Source of the DNA: Prochlorococcus sp. AG-409-L18
Lineage (GTDB): Bacteria > Cyanobacteriota > Cyanobacteriia > PCC-6307 > Cyanobiaceae
DNA length: 32,772 nucleotides
Assembly: GCA_003215535.1 (NCBI GenBank)
Contig: QCKG01000019.1
Location: forward strand, 1 to 32,772
Direction of reading: 5' to 3'
In this document: positions 7,769-16,789 of the stretch, in pieces
How the letters are laid out: the number at the start of each line of letters is the position of its first letter
Numbering within the stretch: the stretch's first letter is position 1
Program-made: the position numbers and the translations under genes
The notes under the pieces: model-generated
Databases searched by the model: none
Seen by the model: the letters and a program-made list of their open reading frames with translations, nothing else
Told to the model about the DNA's origin: nothing

Positions 7769-9349
7769 GTGTCCTGGCCACAAAAAGATGCGGACCATTT
7801 ACTTGTTAGTGCTTCTCAGATGAACAGCCTTGAGCATCTCCTCTTGAGTAGTGGCTTGCCTGTTGCTTCCTTGATGGAGAAGGTTGGACAGTCTATGGCT
7901 TCATGGTTCCTACAAAACTCTTCCTTGATTGAGAACGGAGTTGTTCTTCTTATAGGGCCTGGACATAACGGTGGAGATGGTCTGGTTGTTGCTAGGGAAC
8001 TGTATTTGGCGGGCTTCGAGGTCCATATTTGGTGTCCTTTTAAAATAAACAAAGCTCTTACTGCTCAGCTCCTTTCGCATGTTCAATGGCTTGGGATTAG
8101 GGAGCTTGAAGAAGAACCAGCCATTACAGGAAAAGAACTATGGATTGATGCTCTTTTTGGGTTGGGACAAACAAAGCCATTGCCAGAATTAATGGCTGAG
8201 ATGCTTAAAAAAAGAGGTGATATATGTCCAGGGAGATTGGTAAGTTTGGATGTTCCTGCTGGATTGTGTTCTGATACTGGAGAGATCTTGCAGGGAGGCG
8301 TAGCTTCTGCTGCTTTTACCTTGACTGTGGGGTTAGTTAAAAAAGGGTTAATTCAGGATGCAGCTCTTCCCTATGTTGGTGAAATTGTAAGGTTAGATAT
8401 TGGATTGCCAGGTTTTCTCTTTAGCTCTTTACCAGCTAATCAGCCTTTGAGAATAATGCCCGCTGATATAGAAACTTTCTCATGGCCTCAACCTGATCCA
8501 AGTTCAATGAAATATGAGCGAGGGAGATTATTAGTTCTTTCAGGTAGTAATAATTTTAGAGGTGCTGCGTGGCTATCGCTTAAGGGCGCATTGGCAAGTG
8601 GAGTTGGAAGTATTAAAGCTGGTTTACCTAAGCAGGTTGCCGATCAATTATGGCAAGTTGCTCCTGAAATTGTTTTAGCTGGTGTTCTTGAAAATTCTCA
8701 AAATGGTGATCTTGTAATAGGTGATTTCCTAGAGAATTATGCACTTGAACGTATCGATTCACTTTTAATTGGGCCAGGGATTGGAAATGAAGATGAGCCT
8801 TGGTCAAAGTTTGAAGATCAACTGCTTAATTTTTCTGGCCTTTTGGTGTTAGACGCAGATGGGATTAATCGTCTGGCTTTGTTTTCAGAGGGGTGGAAAT
8901 GGTTGCAAAAAAGGAATGGCCCGACCTGGATAACGCCTCATTTAATTGAGTTCAGGAGATTGTTTCCTAATCTTCGGGACTTGGACCCTCTTTCGGCAGT
9001 CCTGGAAGCGGCAAAAACAACCGGCGCTGGTGTTTTGCTTAAAGGATCTCATAGCTTGATTGCTGACCCGTCTGGATCTGTATGGCAGCTTAGTCAGACT
9101 GCTCCCTGGGTGGCCCGAACTGGTTTAGGAGATGTCTTAGCTGGTTATGTGGCAGGTATAGGTGCCCTTGGGCTTGTGAAAAATTCTGTTCTAAACGCTG
9201 ATTTGCTTGCGGCGAGTGCTTTATTGCATGCAGAGGCTGGACGGATGTGTAGAAAAGGGAGTACAGCCGGCTCGATAGCAGTTACTTTGGCTGCTATGAC
9301 AACAAAGTTGAATTCTGGAGAATGCTTGGATGGATACATTGAAATGTGA
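7769..9349 (+). CDS. nnr: Bifunctional NAD(P)H-hydrate repair enzyme (epimerase and ADP-dependent dehydratase)
   Basis: Repairs hydrated, inactive NADH and NADPH. The N-terminal half is the NnrE epimerase (YjeF_N) with LIGPGHNGGDGLVVAREL (Gly63-Gly71) and the ASLMEKVGQSMA lead-in. The C-terminal half is the ribokinase-like NnrD dehydratase: YERGRLLVLSGS, LLIGPGIGNEDEPW, LVLDADGINRLA, WITPHLIEF and the nucleotide-site loop RTGLGDVLAG (Asp455). The 526 residues equal both fused domains. The start is GTG at 7769 with AGGAG at 7756-7760, eight bases upstream, which supports this choice. The gene diverges from mnmA and precedes the sigma factor gene by 127 bases. Confidence 0.94.
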   Translation: MSWPQKDADHLLVSASQMNSLEHLLLSSGLPVASLMEKVGQSMASWFLQNSSLIENGVVLLIGPGHNGGDGLVVARELYLAGFEVHIWCPFKINKALTAQLLSHVQWLGIRELEEEPAITGKELWIDALFGLGQTKPLPELMAEMLKKRGDICPGRLVSLDVPAGLCSDTGEILQGGVASAAFTLTVGLVKKGLIQDAALPYVGEIVRLDIGLPGFLFSSLPANQPLRIMPADIETFSWPQPDPSSMKYERGRLLVLSGSNNFRGAAWLSLKGALASGVGSIKAGLPKQVADQLWQVAPEIVLAGVLENSQNGDLVIGDFLENYALERIDSLLIGPGIGNEDEPWSKFEDQLLNFSGLLVLDADGINRLALFSEGWKWLQKRNGPTWITPHLIEFRRLFPNLRDLDPLSAVLEAAKTTGAGVLLKGSHSLIADPSGSVWQLSQTAPWVARTGLGDVLAGYVAGIGALGLVKNSVLNADLLAASALLHAEAGRMCRKGSTAGSIAVTLAAMTTKLNSGECLDGYIEM

Positions 9350-9476
9350 TTAATGAGATATAAATACCTTCAAATGTGTAGATTTCCACTCAAGAATCTG
9401 AAGGGTTCTTGAAACCAGAGGCACTTCATCAATATCTGTACGAAAGTCCCATCCAACCTGATGGGGAAACTGACCA

Positions 9477-10418
9477 ATGGTTTCATCAGCACCTAAGACA
9501 ACAGAATCACAAAGGCGTCGCAGTAGCGATCCAATTAGTTGGTACCTTTCGACTATTGGACGAATCCCTTTGCTAACTCCAGCAGAGGAGATTGAGTTAG
9601 GTAATCAGGTTCAGAAGATGATGAGCCTTACCGAAGAGGGCTCTGTTGAATCTGAACCCAAGCCATTGACCTCCCATCAACGTCGTTTGATTCGGATAGG
9701 AAGACGGGCTAAGGAGAGAATGATGAAGGCAAATTTGAGGCTTGTTGTTAGTGTTGCAAAAAAATATCAAGGGAAAGGGCTTGAACTTTTAGACCTTATC
9801 CAGGAAGGTTCTCTTGGCTTAGAAAGAGCTGTTGAAAAGTTTGATCCAACTCGTGGGTACAAGTTTTCAACTTATGCTTTTTGGTGGATTAGGCAAAGCA
9901 TGACTCGAGCAATTGCATGCCAGTCTCGAACTATCCGTTTGCCAGTTCATTTAAGTGAGCGACTTACCACCATTAGAAAGGTGAGTCTTGATTTGGCTCA
10001 TAAGCTTGGTGCGATGCCAAGTCGCTTTGAAATTGCTGAAGCAATGGACATACCTCTTGAAGAGCTTGATTCTCTTTTGCGTCAAGCTTTGACGACTAGC
10101 AGTCTGGATGCTCCTGTAAATGGAGAGGAAGGAAGAAGCTTCTTAGGAGATTTGATTGCAGACGGCTCTCATGAAGAACCTTTAGATAAAGTTGAACAGC
10201 GTATTCATCAAGAACAACTTGGAAGATGGTTAAGTCATTTGAGTGAGCAGGAACAGCATGTACTTCGTCTTAGATTTGGATTGGAAGGTAATGAACGTCA
10301 TACTCTTGCTGAGATAGGAAGGCTTCTAGAAGTTTCTCGAGAGCGGGTACGACAAGTTGAGTTGAAAGCACTACGCAAGTTGAGAAATCTCACACGAAAG
10401 CTTCCTAGTGGGATATAG
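9477..10418 (+). CDS. RNA polymerase sigma factor, sigma-70 group 2 (RpoD-like)
   Basis: An alternative sigma factor that lacks the long acidic region 1.1 of the housekeeping sigma. Region 1.2 is DPISWYLSTIGRIPLLTPAE. Region 2, with the core-binding and -10 elements, begins ANLRLVVSVAKKYQGKGLEL and continues through GYKFSTYAFWWIRQSMTRAI, followed by IRLPVHLSERL. Region 4 is present with LRLRFGLEG and the helix-turn-helix AEIGRLLEVSRERVRQVELK. At 313 residues it fits cyanobacterial group 2 sigmas, which tune transcription to light, nutrient or circadian cues; which one it is cannot be decided here. An in-frame TGA at 9471 lies just before the ATG and fixes the start region. Confidence 0.93.
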   Translation: MVSSAPKTTESQRRRSSDPISWYLSTIGRIPLLTPAEEIELGNQVQKMMSLTEEGSVESEPKPLTSHQRRLIRIGRRAKERMMKANLRLVVSVAKKYQGKGLELLDLIQEGSLGLERAVEKFDPTRGYKFSTYAFWWIRQSMTRAIACQSRTIRLPVHLSERLTTIRKVSLDLAHKLGAMPSRFEIAEAMDIPLEELDSLLRQALTTSSLDAPVNGEEGRSFLGDLIADGSHEEPLDKVEQRIHQEQLGRWLSHLSEQEQHVLRLRFGLEGNERHTLAEIGRLLEVSRERVRQVELKALRKLRNLTRKLPSGI

Positions 10419-10422
10419 CTAA

Positions 10423-10445
10423 TAATTAGTTTTAAGTTCTAATTA
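10423..10445. terminator. Weak A+T-rich hairpin between convergent genes
   Basis: TAATTAG (10423-10429) pairs with CTAATTA (10439-10445) across a nine-base loop containing TTTT. It follows the sigma-factor stop by four bases and lies upstream of the pdhA stop on the other strand. It could end either transcript, but the stem has only one G-C pair, so this is tentative. Confidence 0.3.
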
Positions 10446-10493
10446 AATAGGGTTTGAAAGTCTTGGAATAACTTGTTTATTTATATGTTTATG

Positions 10494-11582
10494 TTAATCA
10501 GCCCAGATATATTTAGTCAATTCAGTTGGATCTGGTTCCTTAGACTCAAGTGCAAATTCGACAGCATCCTTTACCTCTTCATCAATCTGCTTCTCGATTT
10601 CACGAAGTTCTTCAATATTTACTAATTGTTTTTCTAATAAATCCTTTTCAAGAGTTTTTAGTGGATCTCTCTTGGCCCAAAATTCTTTTTCTTGCTCGGC
10701 TCTGAGTTCATCTGGATCTGCCAAAGAATGTCCTCTGTACCTATATGTAAGGCACTCCAAAAGAGTTGGCCCTTCTCCTGCTCTCGCCCTTTTAATCGCA
10801 CGTTCTGCGGCTCCTCTTACAGATAGGACATCCATGCCATCAACTTCTTCACCTTTCATTCCAAAAGCATCTGCCTTCCTCCATATTTCAGGATCGCTTG
10901 TGGCTCTATCATGCGCCATTCCAATTGCCCATTTGTTGTTCTCTACAACAAAAAGAATCGGGAGTTTCCAGAGTTGAGCCATGTTGAGACATTCGAAAAA
11001 TTGGCCGTTATTGCATGTGCCGTCGCCGAAAAATGCTGCAGTAACTGAATCACTTTTGGAATCACCAAGTGCATCCCGTTTATATCTGCTTGTGAAAGCG
11101 GCACCAAGTGCTACGGGTATTCCTTCTCCAATAAATGCGTAACCGCCTAATAGATGATGCTCTTTAGAAAAAAGGTGCATAGAACCTCCTCTGCCTTTAC
11201 TGCAACCAGTTTCCTTTCCAAATAATTCGCTCATAACTTCTCTTGCTGGTACGCCAGCGCTAAGAGCATGAACATGGTCACGATATGTGCTGCAAAACCA
11301 GTCGTGTTTGAGCTTCATAGCTCCTATGACGCCGGAGCTAACTGCTTCTTGTCCGTTGTATAGGTGAACGAAGCCAAACATTTTGCCGCGGTAATACATT
11401 TCGGCACATTTGTCTTCAAAACGCCTTCCTAGGGTCATATCCCTGAAAAGTTTTAGACCAGTTTCATGGTCAATATCTGCAGGTACATTTGAGACCAGAT
11501 TGGATAGGCGTTCAGCATGTTCCCCAGTCTCAGAGGGCTTATTTGCTGTCTGCTTAGAGGCCATTGCGGTTCCTTTGCTCAT
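10494..11582 (-). CDS. pdhA: Pyruvate dehydrogenase E1 component, alpha subunit
   Basis: Thiamine-diphosphate-dependent decarboxylation of pyruvate, the first step of the pyruvate dehydrogenase complex. Family blocks: [13 protein letters not shown] (73-85), [14 protein letters not shown] (98-111), [17 protein letters not shown] (122-138), the ThDP/Mg motif from GDGTCNNGQ (186-194) to ENNKWAIG (214-221), and [13 protein letters not shown]. The 362 residues match cyanobacterial and plastid E1-alpha. The first 30 residues are poorly conserved, and Met7 is an alternative start. The gene stands alone; its E3 partner lpdA is at the window start. It diverges from ftn2 across 107 bases. Confidence 0.96.
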   Translation of the reverse strand: MSKGTAMASKQTANKPSETGEHAERLSNLVSNVPADIDHETGLKLFRDMTLGRRFEDKCAEMYYRGKMFGFVHLYNGQEAVSSGVIGAMKLKHDWFCSTYRDHVHALSAGVPAREVMSELFGKETGCSKGRGGSMHLFSKEHHLLGGYAFIGEGIPVALGAAFTSRYKRDALGDSKSDSVTAAFFGDGTCNNGQFFECLNMAQLWKLPILFVVENNKWAIGMAHDRATSDPEIWRKADAFGMKGEEVDGMDVLSVRGAAERAIKRARAGEGPTLLECLTYRYRGHSLADPDELRAEQEKEFWAKRDPLKTLEKDLLEKQLVNIEELREIEKQIDEEVKDAVEFALESKEPDPTELTKYIWAD

Positions 11583-11689
11583 GGCTTTGCTACTGATTCG
11601 TTATACGACTGTAAGGGCCTGTGGAAGAAGAATATGCAAAACCCCTTCCCATGCCTAGAGTTTTATGCCAATGGTCTTCTTAGCACATA

Positions 11690-13732
11690 GTGGAACTGCC
11701 GATTGATCATTTCCGCTTAATAGGGGTTAGCCCATCTGCAGAGACTGAGGCTGTTCTTAGGGCGTTGCAGGTACGCTTAGATCGCTTTCCAGAACAGGGG
11801 TTTACAGAAGAGGTTTTGATACAGCGTGCTGAGCTTCTTCGTCTTTCTGCGGACCTCCTTACAGATAAAGAACTTCGAAATGAATACGAGGCGGCTTTGT
11901 TGGGAGGAGCCGTAGGGCTTGAATTGTCTTCAAATCGAGAGGTTGCTGGACTTATTTTGTTATGGGAAGCAGATGCTTCATTGGAGGCATTTCAGCTTGC
12001 GACTAAGGCCTTAAGGCCACCTCAGGCTCCTGCGCTTGGCAGCGGGAGGGAGGCTGATTTGACATTGGTTGCAGCCCTGGCTTGCAGAGCAGCTTCCTTG
12101 CAGGAACAAGAACAAAGACATTATGCAGCTGCTTCACAGTTGTTACAAGAAGGAATTCAATTGCTTCAAAGGATGGGGAAATTACAAGATCAACGAAAGC
12201 AATTAGAACTTGATTTGGATGCTTTGATTCCTTATCGAATTCTTGATCTTGTTAGTAGAGATGTAGGGGATGAGGCCTCTCATGAGGAGGGGGTAAGGGC
12301 GTTGGATAGTTTTGTCCTTAAGCGAGGAGGTATTGAGGGCAGAAAGGTTTCTAAAACTCTTGTAGGACTTGAACAGCCTGAATTTGAGCTTTTTTTTCAG
12401 CAGATTAGAAAGTTCCTTACAGTTCAAGAGCAAACTGACTTATTTCTGAGTTGGCAAAGAAGTGGTTCGGAAGATGCAGGTTTCCTTGGGGTACTTTCAT
12501 TGACAGCAGCTGGTTTTTCGAGAAGGAAACCTGAGCTTGTTCAAGAAGCACGTAGATATTTAAAGAGCCTCAACCTGCAAGGAATAGATCCAATGCCAAT
12601 AATTGGTTGTATGGACCTTTTGCTAGCAGATGTTGACCTTGCTTACAAGCGTTTTAAAGATAGTCCAGATCAAGGATTGAAAAATTGGCTGGCTGATTAT
12701 CCAGGGGAAACACTAGGAGCTCTTTGTGATTACTGCAGAGACTGGCTAAGAAGAGATGTTTTGCCTGGTTATAGAGATGTTGAAACTGAAGTTGTTGATC
12801 TTGAAGCTTGGTTTGAAGATAGGGATGTTCAGTCATATGTAGAAGCCTTAGATAGGAAAGGGGCAATAGGTTTTGCTAAAGCAGGCTTTTCTTTCTTGTC
12901 TTCTTTTTCTCCTGATTCAGCACAATCTGGTGATTTTATAGATTCTTTTAATGCAGATAATGATTCACCTGTTCAAGAAGAATTGCAGTTAGACAATGAA
13001 ATAATAAAAACCCCATCTCGTCAGAAAAAGAAAGATTTTGCCAAGTTTATTTCGGCTTTAGGGATATTTCAGGATCTTCAAGAAAATCATCTTTTATGTA
13101 TTAAAGGATTGAATTTAAACAAAAGATCTTTTCTTTTTACTGTTTCATCATTAATTCTAGTTTCACTTGTAACCGTAATGACTATTGTTTTCTTTGGACT
13201 TAGATCAAGACCTTTCTCCAAAGATTTATCTGCTCAGAACTCTTCATCTAATTTGACAATATCAATCGATTCTGAGGAAGGTGCCAACCTTTCCTCTCAA
13301 GAGATTGACTCTTCTCCCATATTTAAAGCAGATATAGAGTTATTGACAGAAAAGGAACCAACTAAAGAGCAGATTTTGTTTCTATTACAGGCTTGGCTCG
13401 CAAATAAAGCGAGTGTTCTTTCAGGAGGTGAAGTTGATGTTTTGTCTAAGGTTGCTAGGTCAACTTTAGTGAAACGAGTCCAAAGTGAACGAGAAAAAGA
13501 TATTGCAGCAGGGGAGATCCAAACTATTAATGCAAAAGTTTTGGCTATTGAACTGATTAGTCAAACTCCAAAGAGAATTGAAATAAAGGCTAAACTGTCC
13601 TATAATGACAAGAGACTTGACTCTTCAGGTGAGATACTTTCAGAGACAACCATCCCTAATTTTAATGTTACTTATGTTTTTGGAAGAGAGAATAATGTTT
13701 GGCAATTAGTTGATTATATGAGTGGCAGTTGA
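11690..13732 (+). CDS. ftn2: Cell-division protein Ftn2 (ARC6/ZipN homologue)
   Basis: Cyanobacterial divisome protein that anchors FtsZ at the inner membrane; ARC6 is its plastid counterpart. Residues 1-70 form a J-like domain (IDHFRLIGVSPSAETEAVLR ... LLTDKELRNEYEAALL) in which I see no His-Pro-Asp, so it is unlikely to stimulate Hsp70 in the classical way. A long helical region (about 70-420) follows, then a variable linker, one membrane span at about 479-502 (SSLILVSLVTVMTIVFF) and a C-terminal domain ending NVTYVFGRENNVWQLVDY, as in ARC6/IMS domains. The start is GTG at 11690. Order and length (680) fit Ftn2, giving an N-in, C-out topology. A strong hairpin follows the gene. Confidence 0.87.
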   Translation: MELPIDHFRLIGVSPSAETEAVLRALQVRLDRFPEQGFTEEVLIQRAELLRLSADLLTDKELRNEYEAALLGGAVGLELSSNREVAGLILLWEADASLEAFQLATKALRPPQAPALGSGREADLTLVAALACRAASLQEQEQRHYAAASQLLQEGIQLLQRMGKLQDQRKQLELDLDALIPYRILDLVSRDVGDEASHEEGVRALDSFVLKRGGIEGRKVSKTLVGLEQPEFELFFQQIRKFLTVQEQTDLFLSWQRSGSEDAGFLGVLSLTAAGFSRRKPELVQEARRYLKSLNLQGIDPMPIIGCMDLLLADVDLAYKRFKDSPDQGLKNWLADYPGETLGALCDYCRDWLRRDVLPGYRDVETEVVDLEAWFEDRDVQSYVEALDRKGAIGFAKAGFSFLSSFSPDSAQSGDFIDSFNADNDSPVQEELQLDNEIIKTPSRQKKKDFAKFISALGIFQDLQENHLLCIKGLNLNKRSFLFTVSSLILVSLVTVMTIVFFGLRSRPFSKDLSAQNSSSNLTISIDSEEGANLSSQEIDSSPIFKADIELLTEKEPTKEQILFLLQAWLANKASVLSGGEVDVLSKVARSTLVKRVQSEREKDIAAGEIQTINAKVLAIELISQTPKRIEIKAKLSYNDKRLDSSGEILSETTIPNFNVTYVFGRENNVWQLVDYMSGS

Positions 13733-13763
13733 GACAAGGCTTTAAAAGTCAAAGCCTTGTCTC
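13731..13763 (+). terminator. Strong intrinsic-type hairpin after ftn2
   Basis: GAGACAAGGCTTT (13731-13743) pairs perfectly with AAAGCCTTGTCTC (13751-13763) across a seven-base loop. The left arm begins inside the ftn2 stop codon. The following bases (TTACGATTATT) are only moderately T-rich, but a 13-base-pair stem right at a gene end, 36 bases before ffh, is best read as a terminator for ftn2. Confidence 0.75.
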
Positions 13764-13798
13764 TTACGATTATTAGAACGATATTAGGTTTTTAACTA

Positions 13799-15259
13799 AT
13801 GTTTGATGAGCTGGCTATTCGTTTTGAAGATGCGGTCAAAGGGTTTAGAGGCGAGGACAAGATTAGTGAAACAAATGTGGATGCTGCTCTTAAACAGGTT
13901 CGAAGAGCTCTTTTGGAGGCTGATGTAAGCCTCTCTGTGGTCAAGGACTTTGTAGAAGAGGTTCGACAAAAGGCCATTGGAGCCGAGGTTGTCAGAGGAG
14001 TTGACCCTGGCCAGAAATTCATACAGGTAGTTCACAAACAGTTGGTAGAAGTCATGGGAGGAGTGAATACTCCCTTGGCGAATGAGAAAGATCAGCCAAA
14101 TGTGGTGCTTATGGCTGGTTTGCAAGGAGCGGGTAAGACAACTGCAACTGCAAAACTTGGTCTTTATCTCAAGGAGCAGGGACGAAAAGCACTAATGGTG
14201 GCGGCCGATGTTTATAGGCCAGCTGCAATTGAACAATTACGAACCCTAGGTGAACAGATAGGTGTCGAGGTTTTTAGCCTTGGGAAGGATGCAAGCCCTG
14301 AAGAAATTGCAGCAGCTGGATTAGCGAAGGCAAGAGAAGAGGGAATAGATACTTTGTTGGTGGATACGGCTGGAAGGCTTCAGATCGATGAAGAGATGAT
14401 GGAAGAGATGGTCCGCATTCGATCAGTTGTTCAGCCTGATGAGGTTCTTCTTGTAGTTGACTCAATGATCGGCCAGGAAGCCGCAGATCTCACAAGAACT
14501 TTTCATGAGAAAGTTGGTATTACCGGTGCTGTTCTTACAAAACTTGATGGGGATTCAAGAGGTGGAGCTGCCCTTTCTATTCGAAGAATAAGCGGCCAGC
14601 CAATCAAATTTATTGGGACAGGTGAGAAAGTCGAGGCTTTGCAGCCTTTTCATCCAGAAAGGATGGCCAGTCGGATCCTCGGTATGGGAGATGTCCTCAC
14701 TCTTGTTGAGAAGGCACAAAAAGAGGTCGAAATTGCCGATGCAGAGTTAATGCAGAAGAAGTTGCAGGAGGCCACTTTCGATTTTTCAGATTTTGTAAAG
14801 CAAATGCGCCTAATTAAAAGAATGGGTTCTCTAGGAGGGCTTATGAAAATGATGCCCGGTATGAATAAAATTGATGATGGAATGCTTAAAAGTGGCGAGC
14901 AGCAGTTAAAGCGTATTGAGGCAATGATTGGCTCAATGACTCAAGAGGAGAGAACCCAACCCGAGTTATTGGCTGCTCAACCATCACGAAGACGTCGAGT
15001 TGCTTCTGGGAGTGGACATTCTGCTGCAGACGTTGACAAGGTATTGGCAGATTTTCAGAAAATGCGAGGTCTTATGAAACAAATGTCTAGTGGTGGTGGA
15101 ATTCCTGGTTTAGGAGCTTTCCCTGGTGGGGCTGGTGCAGGAATGATGCCAGGTATTGGTGGGGGACTTCCTGGTAGTAATAGAACTGGAAGAGGTACAG
15201 GAAACATTCCTAGAAGACAAAAGCCTCTCAAGAAAAAGAAGGGGTTTGGGGACTTATGA
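13799..15259 (+). CDS. ffh: Signal recognition particle protein (SRP54)
   Basis: GTPase that binds signal sequences of nascent membrane and secreted proteins with SRP RNA and docks at FtsY. The N domain (1-90) leads into the G domain: P-loop GLQGAGKTTATAKL (107-120), DTAGRL (Asp189), TKLDGDSRGG (247-256) and GTGEKVEALQPFHPERMASR. The Met-rich M domain follows (for example MKMMPGMNKIDD) and ends in a Gly/Met tail and a Lys-rich end, PRRQKPLKKKKG. Length 486 is normal. It leads a ffh-rpsP-phoH run on the plus strand; ffh beside rpsP is a common bacterial arrangement. Confidence 0.97.
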   Translation: MFDELAIRFEDAVKGFRGEDKISETNVDAALKQVRRALLEADVSLSVVKDFVEEVRQKAIGAEVVRGVDPGQKFIQVVHKQLVEVMGGVNTPLANEKDQPNVVLMAGLQGAGKTTATAKLGLYLKEQGRKALMVAADVYRPAAIEQLRTLGEQIGVEVFSLGKDASPEEIAAAGLAKAREEGIDTLLVDTAGRLQIDEEMMEEMVRIRSVVQPDEVLLVVDSMIGQEAADLTRTFHEKVGITGAVLTKLDGDSRGGAALSIRRISGQPIKFIGTGEKVEALQPFHPERMASRILGMGDVLTLVEKAQKEVEIADAELMQKKLQEATFDFSDFVKQMRLIKRMGSLGGLMKMMPGMNKIDDGMLKSGEQQLKRIEAMIGSMTQEERTQPELLAAQPSRRRRVASGSGHSAADVDKVLADFQKMRGLMKQMSSGGGIPGLGAFPGGAGAGMMPGIGGGLPGSNRTGRGTGNIPRRQKPLKKKKGFGDL

Positions 15260-15289
15260 CCCTTTGCAGGTTATTCTGCTTAATTAATC

Positions 15290-15312
15290 CCGCTAAAAAA
15301 AATTCTTAGCGG
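15290..15312 (+). other. Small inverted repeat in the ffh-rpsP gap
   Basis: CCGCTAA (15290-15296) and TTAGCGG (15306-15312) are exact complements around an A-rich nine-base loop, 28 bases before the rpsP start. There is no T-run after it, so it looks more like an attenuating or processing hairpin in the rpsP leader than a clean terminator. Function is not shown. Confidence 0.35.
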
Positions 15313-15340
15313 TAAATGCCCTTTTTCGCGCAAAGTCACA

Positions 15341-15733
15341 ATGATTAAGCTCCGCCTTAAGCGGTTTGGGAAGAAGCGAGAAGCAAGTTTCCGTTTAGTT
15401 GCTTGTAATAGCACTTCAAGACGAGATGGTCGTCCTTTACAAGAGCTGGGTTTTTATAATCCTCGCACCAAAGAGACCAGATTGGATACAGAGGCTTTGA
15501 GGACTAGGCTTAGTCAAGGAGCACAGCCAACAGATGCTGTCCGCTCTTTGCTTGAAAAAGGGGGGCTTTTAGAAAAGAAAATTCGTCCCGCAGAAGTCGT
15601 TGGCAAGGCTAAACAAGCTGAGGCTCGTAAAGCAGCTACAAAAAAAGCTTCAAGTAAGTCTGGAGACCAAAAGACCCCAGAAGGACAAGCTGATACCTCA
15701 AAAGATCCAGGATCTGACGAGACAGGAGCCTGA
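15341..15733 (+). CDS. rpsP: 30S ribosomal protein S16
   Basis: Small-subunit assembly protein. The N-terminus [20 protein letters not shown] and [19 protein letters not shown] are diagnostic. The conserved core spans about 80 residues; the remaining about 45 form a Lys/Ala-rich then acidic tail ([16 protein letters not shown] ... SDETGA), longer than in E. coli (82 residues) but similar to extended S16 tails in picocyanobacteria. The stop is eight bases before phoH, so the two are likely cotranslated from one message. Confidence 0.97.
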   Translation: MIKLRLKRFGKKREASFRLVACNSTSRRDGRPLQELGFYNPRTKETRLDTEALRTRLSQGAQPTDAVRSLLEKGGLLEKKIRPAEVVGKAKQAEARKAATKKASSKSGDQKTPEGQADTSKDPGSDETGA

Positions 15734-15741
15734 ATATTTTA

Positions 15742-16713
15742 ATGAATGGAGCAGCCTCGTCCGGTCGCTTCGTAATTGAATTACCTGATTCTGATGCAGC
15801 CTTGGCTCTGTCTGGCGAAGGACAGCAAACCCTTCATCGATTAGAGACTTTGACTGGGGCATCCTTGTCTCTTAGAGGACTTGACCTTGAAATCGCAGGC
15901 AGGCCAAATCAATTGGAAAGTGCTGCTGCGCTTGTGGAGTTAGTTCGCCCCCTTTGGCAGAAAGGAGATGTTGTTTCCAATGTTGATTTGCAAGCGGCTT
16001 TTAATGCTTTGGAAAATGGAAGTAGTAAAGACCATGCTGAACTAAGCAATCAGGTACTTGCTCGTTGTCAAAGTGGAAGCCTTTTAAGGCCTAGGACCCT
16101 CCGCCAAAAGGCCTATGTCCAAGCTATGGAAATGAATGACCTGACTTTTGCTTTAGGGCCAGCAGGAACTGGGAAAACTTTTTTGGCGACTGTTCTTGCA
16201 GTGAGGATGCTTACAGATAGGAAAGTAGAAAGACTAGTTTTAACAAGACCTGCAGTTGAAGCTGGAGAAAGATTGGGCTTCCTCCCTGGTGATCTTCAAC
16301 AGAAAGTGGACCCCTATCTTCGCCCTCTTTATGACGCTCTTCATGCTTTATTGGGACCAGATAAAACAACAACATTGCTTGAAAAGGGAGTTATAGAAGT
16401 AGCTCCTCTTGCATATATGAGAGGGAGAACATTAGATGAGGCCTTTGTGATTCTTGATGAGGCTCAAAACACAACTTCAGCACAGATGCGTATGGTGCTG
16501 ACGAGGATGGGGCAGAGATCAAGGATGGTAGTCACGGGGGATGTAACCCAAATTGATTTGCCGGCTGGACAGTTAAGTGGTCTTGTTGAGGCGGTTGGAC
16601 TTCTTGAAAATGTTGAAGGAGTTTCAATATGTCGATTAACTTCTGCAGATGTGCTCCGTCATCCATTAGTTCAAAGGGTTGTTGATGCTTATGCTCAAAA
16701 AGATCACAAATAG
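15742..16713 (+). CDS. phoH: PhoH-family ATPase
   Basis: P-loop ATPase of the PhoH/YbeZ group, related to the N-terminal part of superfamily 1 helicases; partners in other bacteria include the RNase YbeY. An N-terminal KH-like region (about 10-75) precedes the ATPase. Walker A is LGPAGTGKTFLAT (138-150), then TRPAVEAGERLGFLPGDLQ, Walker B VILDEAQNTT (Asp239, Glu240) and the VTGDVTQIDLP motif. Length 323 is typical. Although named for phosphate starvation, nothing here shows a Pho box, and its place after rpsP suggests a role in RNA or ribosome metabolism. Confidence 0.93.
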   Translation: MNGAASSGRFVIELPDSDAALALSGEGQQTLHRLETLTGASLSLRGLDLEIAGRPNQLESAAALVELVRPLWQKGDVVSNVDLQAAFNALENGSSKDHAELSNQVLARCQSGSLLRPRTLRQKAYVQAMEMNDLTFALGPAGTGKTFLATVLAVRMLTDRKVERLVLTRPAVEAGERLGFLPGDLQQKVDPYLRPLYDALHALLGPDKTTTLLEKGVIEVAPLAYMRGRTLDEAFVILDEAQNTTSAQMRMVLTRMGQRSRMVVTGDVTQIDLPAGQLSGLVEAVGLLENVEGVSICRLTSADVLRHPLVQRVVDAYAQKDHK

Positions 16714-16750
16714 GGAGATCCGAACTAACTGTCCATACAACTAGTTTTTT

Positions 16751-16779
16751 TTGCTGTCACAATACATGGGTTATATGAT
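16751..16779 (+). promoter_or_regulatory. Possible sigma-70 promoter for the Bax-inhibitor-1-like gene
   Basis: TTGCTG (16751-16756) and TATGAT (16774-16779) are 17 bases apart, close to the sigma-70 consensus. Transcription would begin near 16786, just before the ATG at 16790, giving a near-leaderless message. It rests on sequence match alone. Confidence 0.3.
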
Positions 16780-16789
16780 CTGGTGAGTC

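Noticed and set aside
9352-9510. Minus-strand open frame with protein-like reading (GWDFRTDIDEVPLVSRTLQI) between nnr and the sigma gene
   Set aside because: No ATG, GTG or TTG lies at a sensible place, and it runs antisense into the conserved sigma N-terminus, so it is likely chance.
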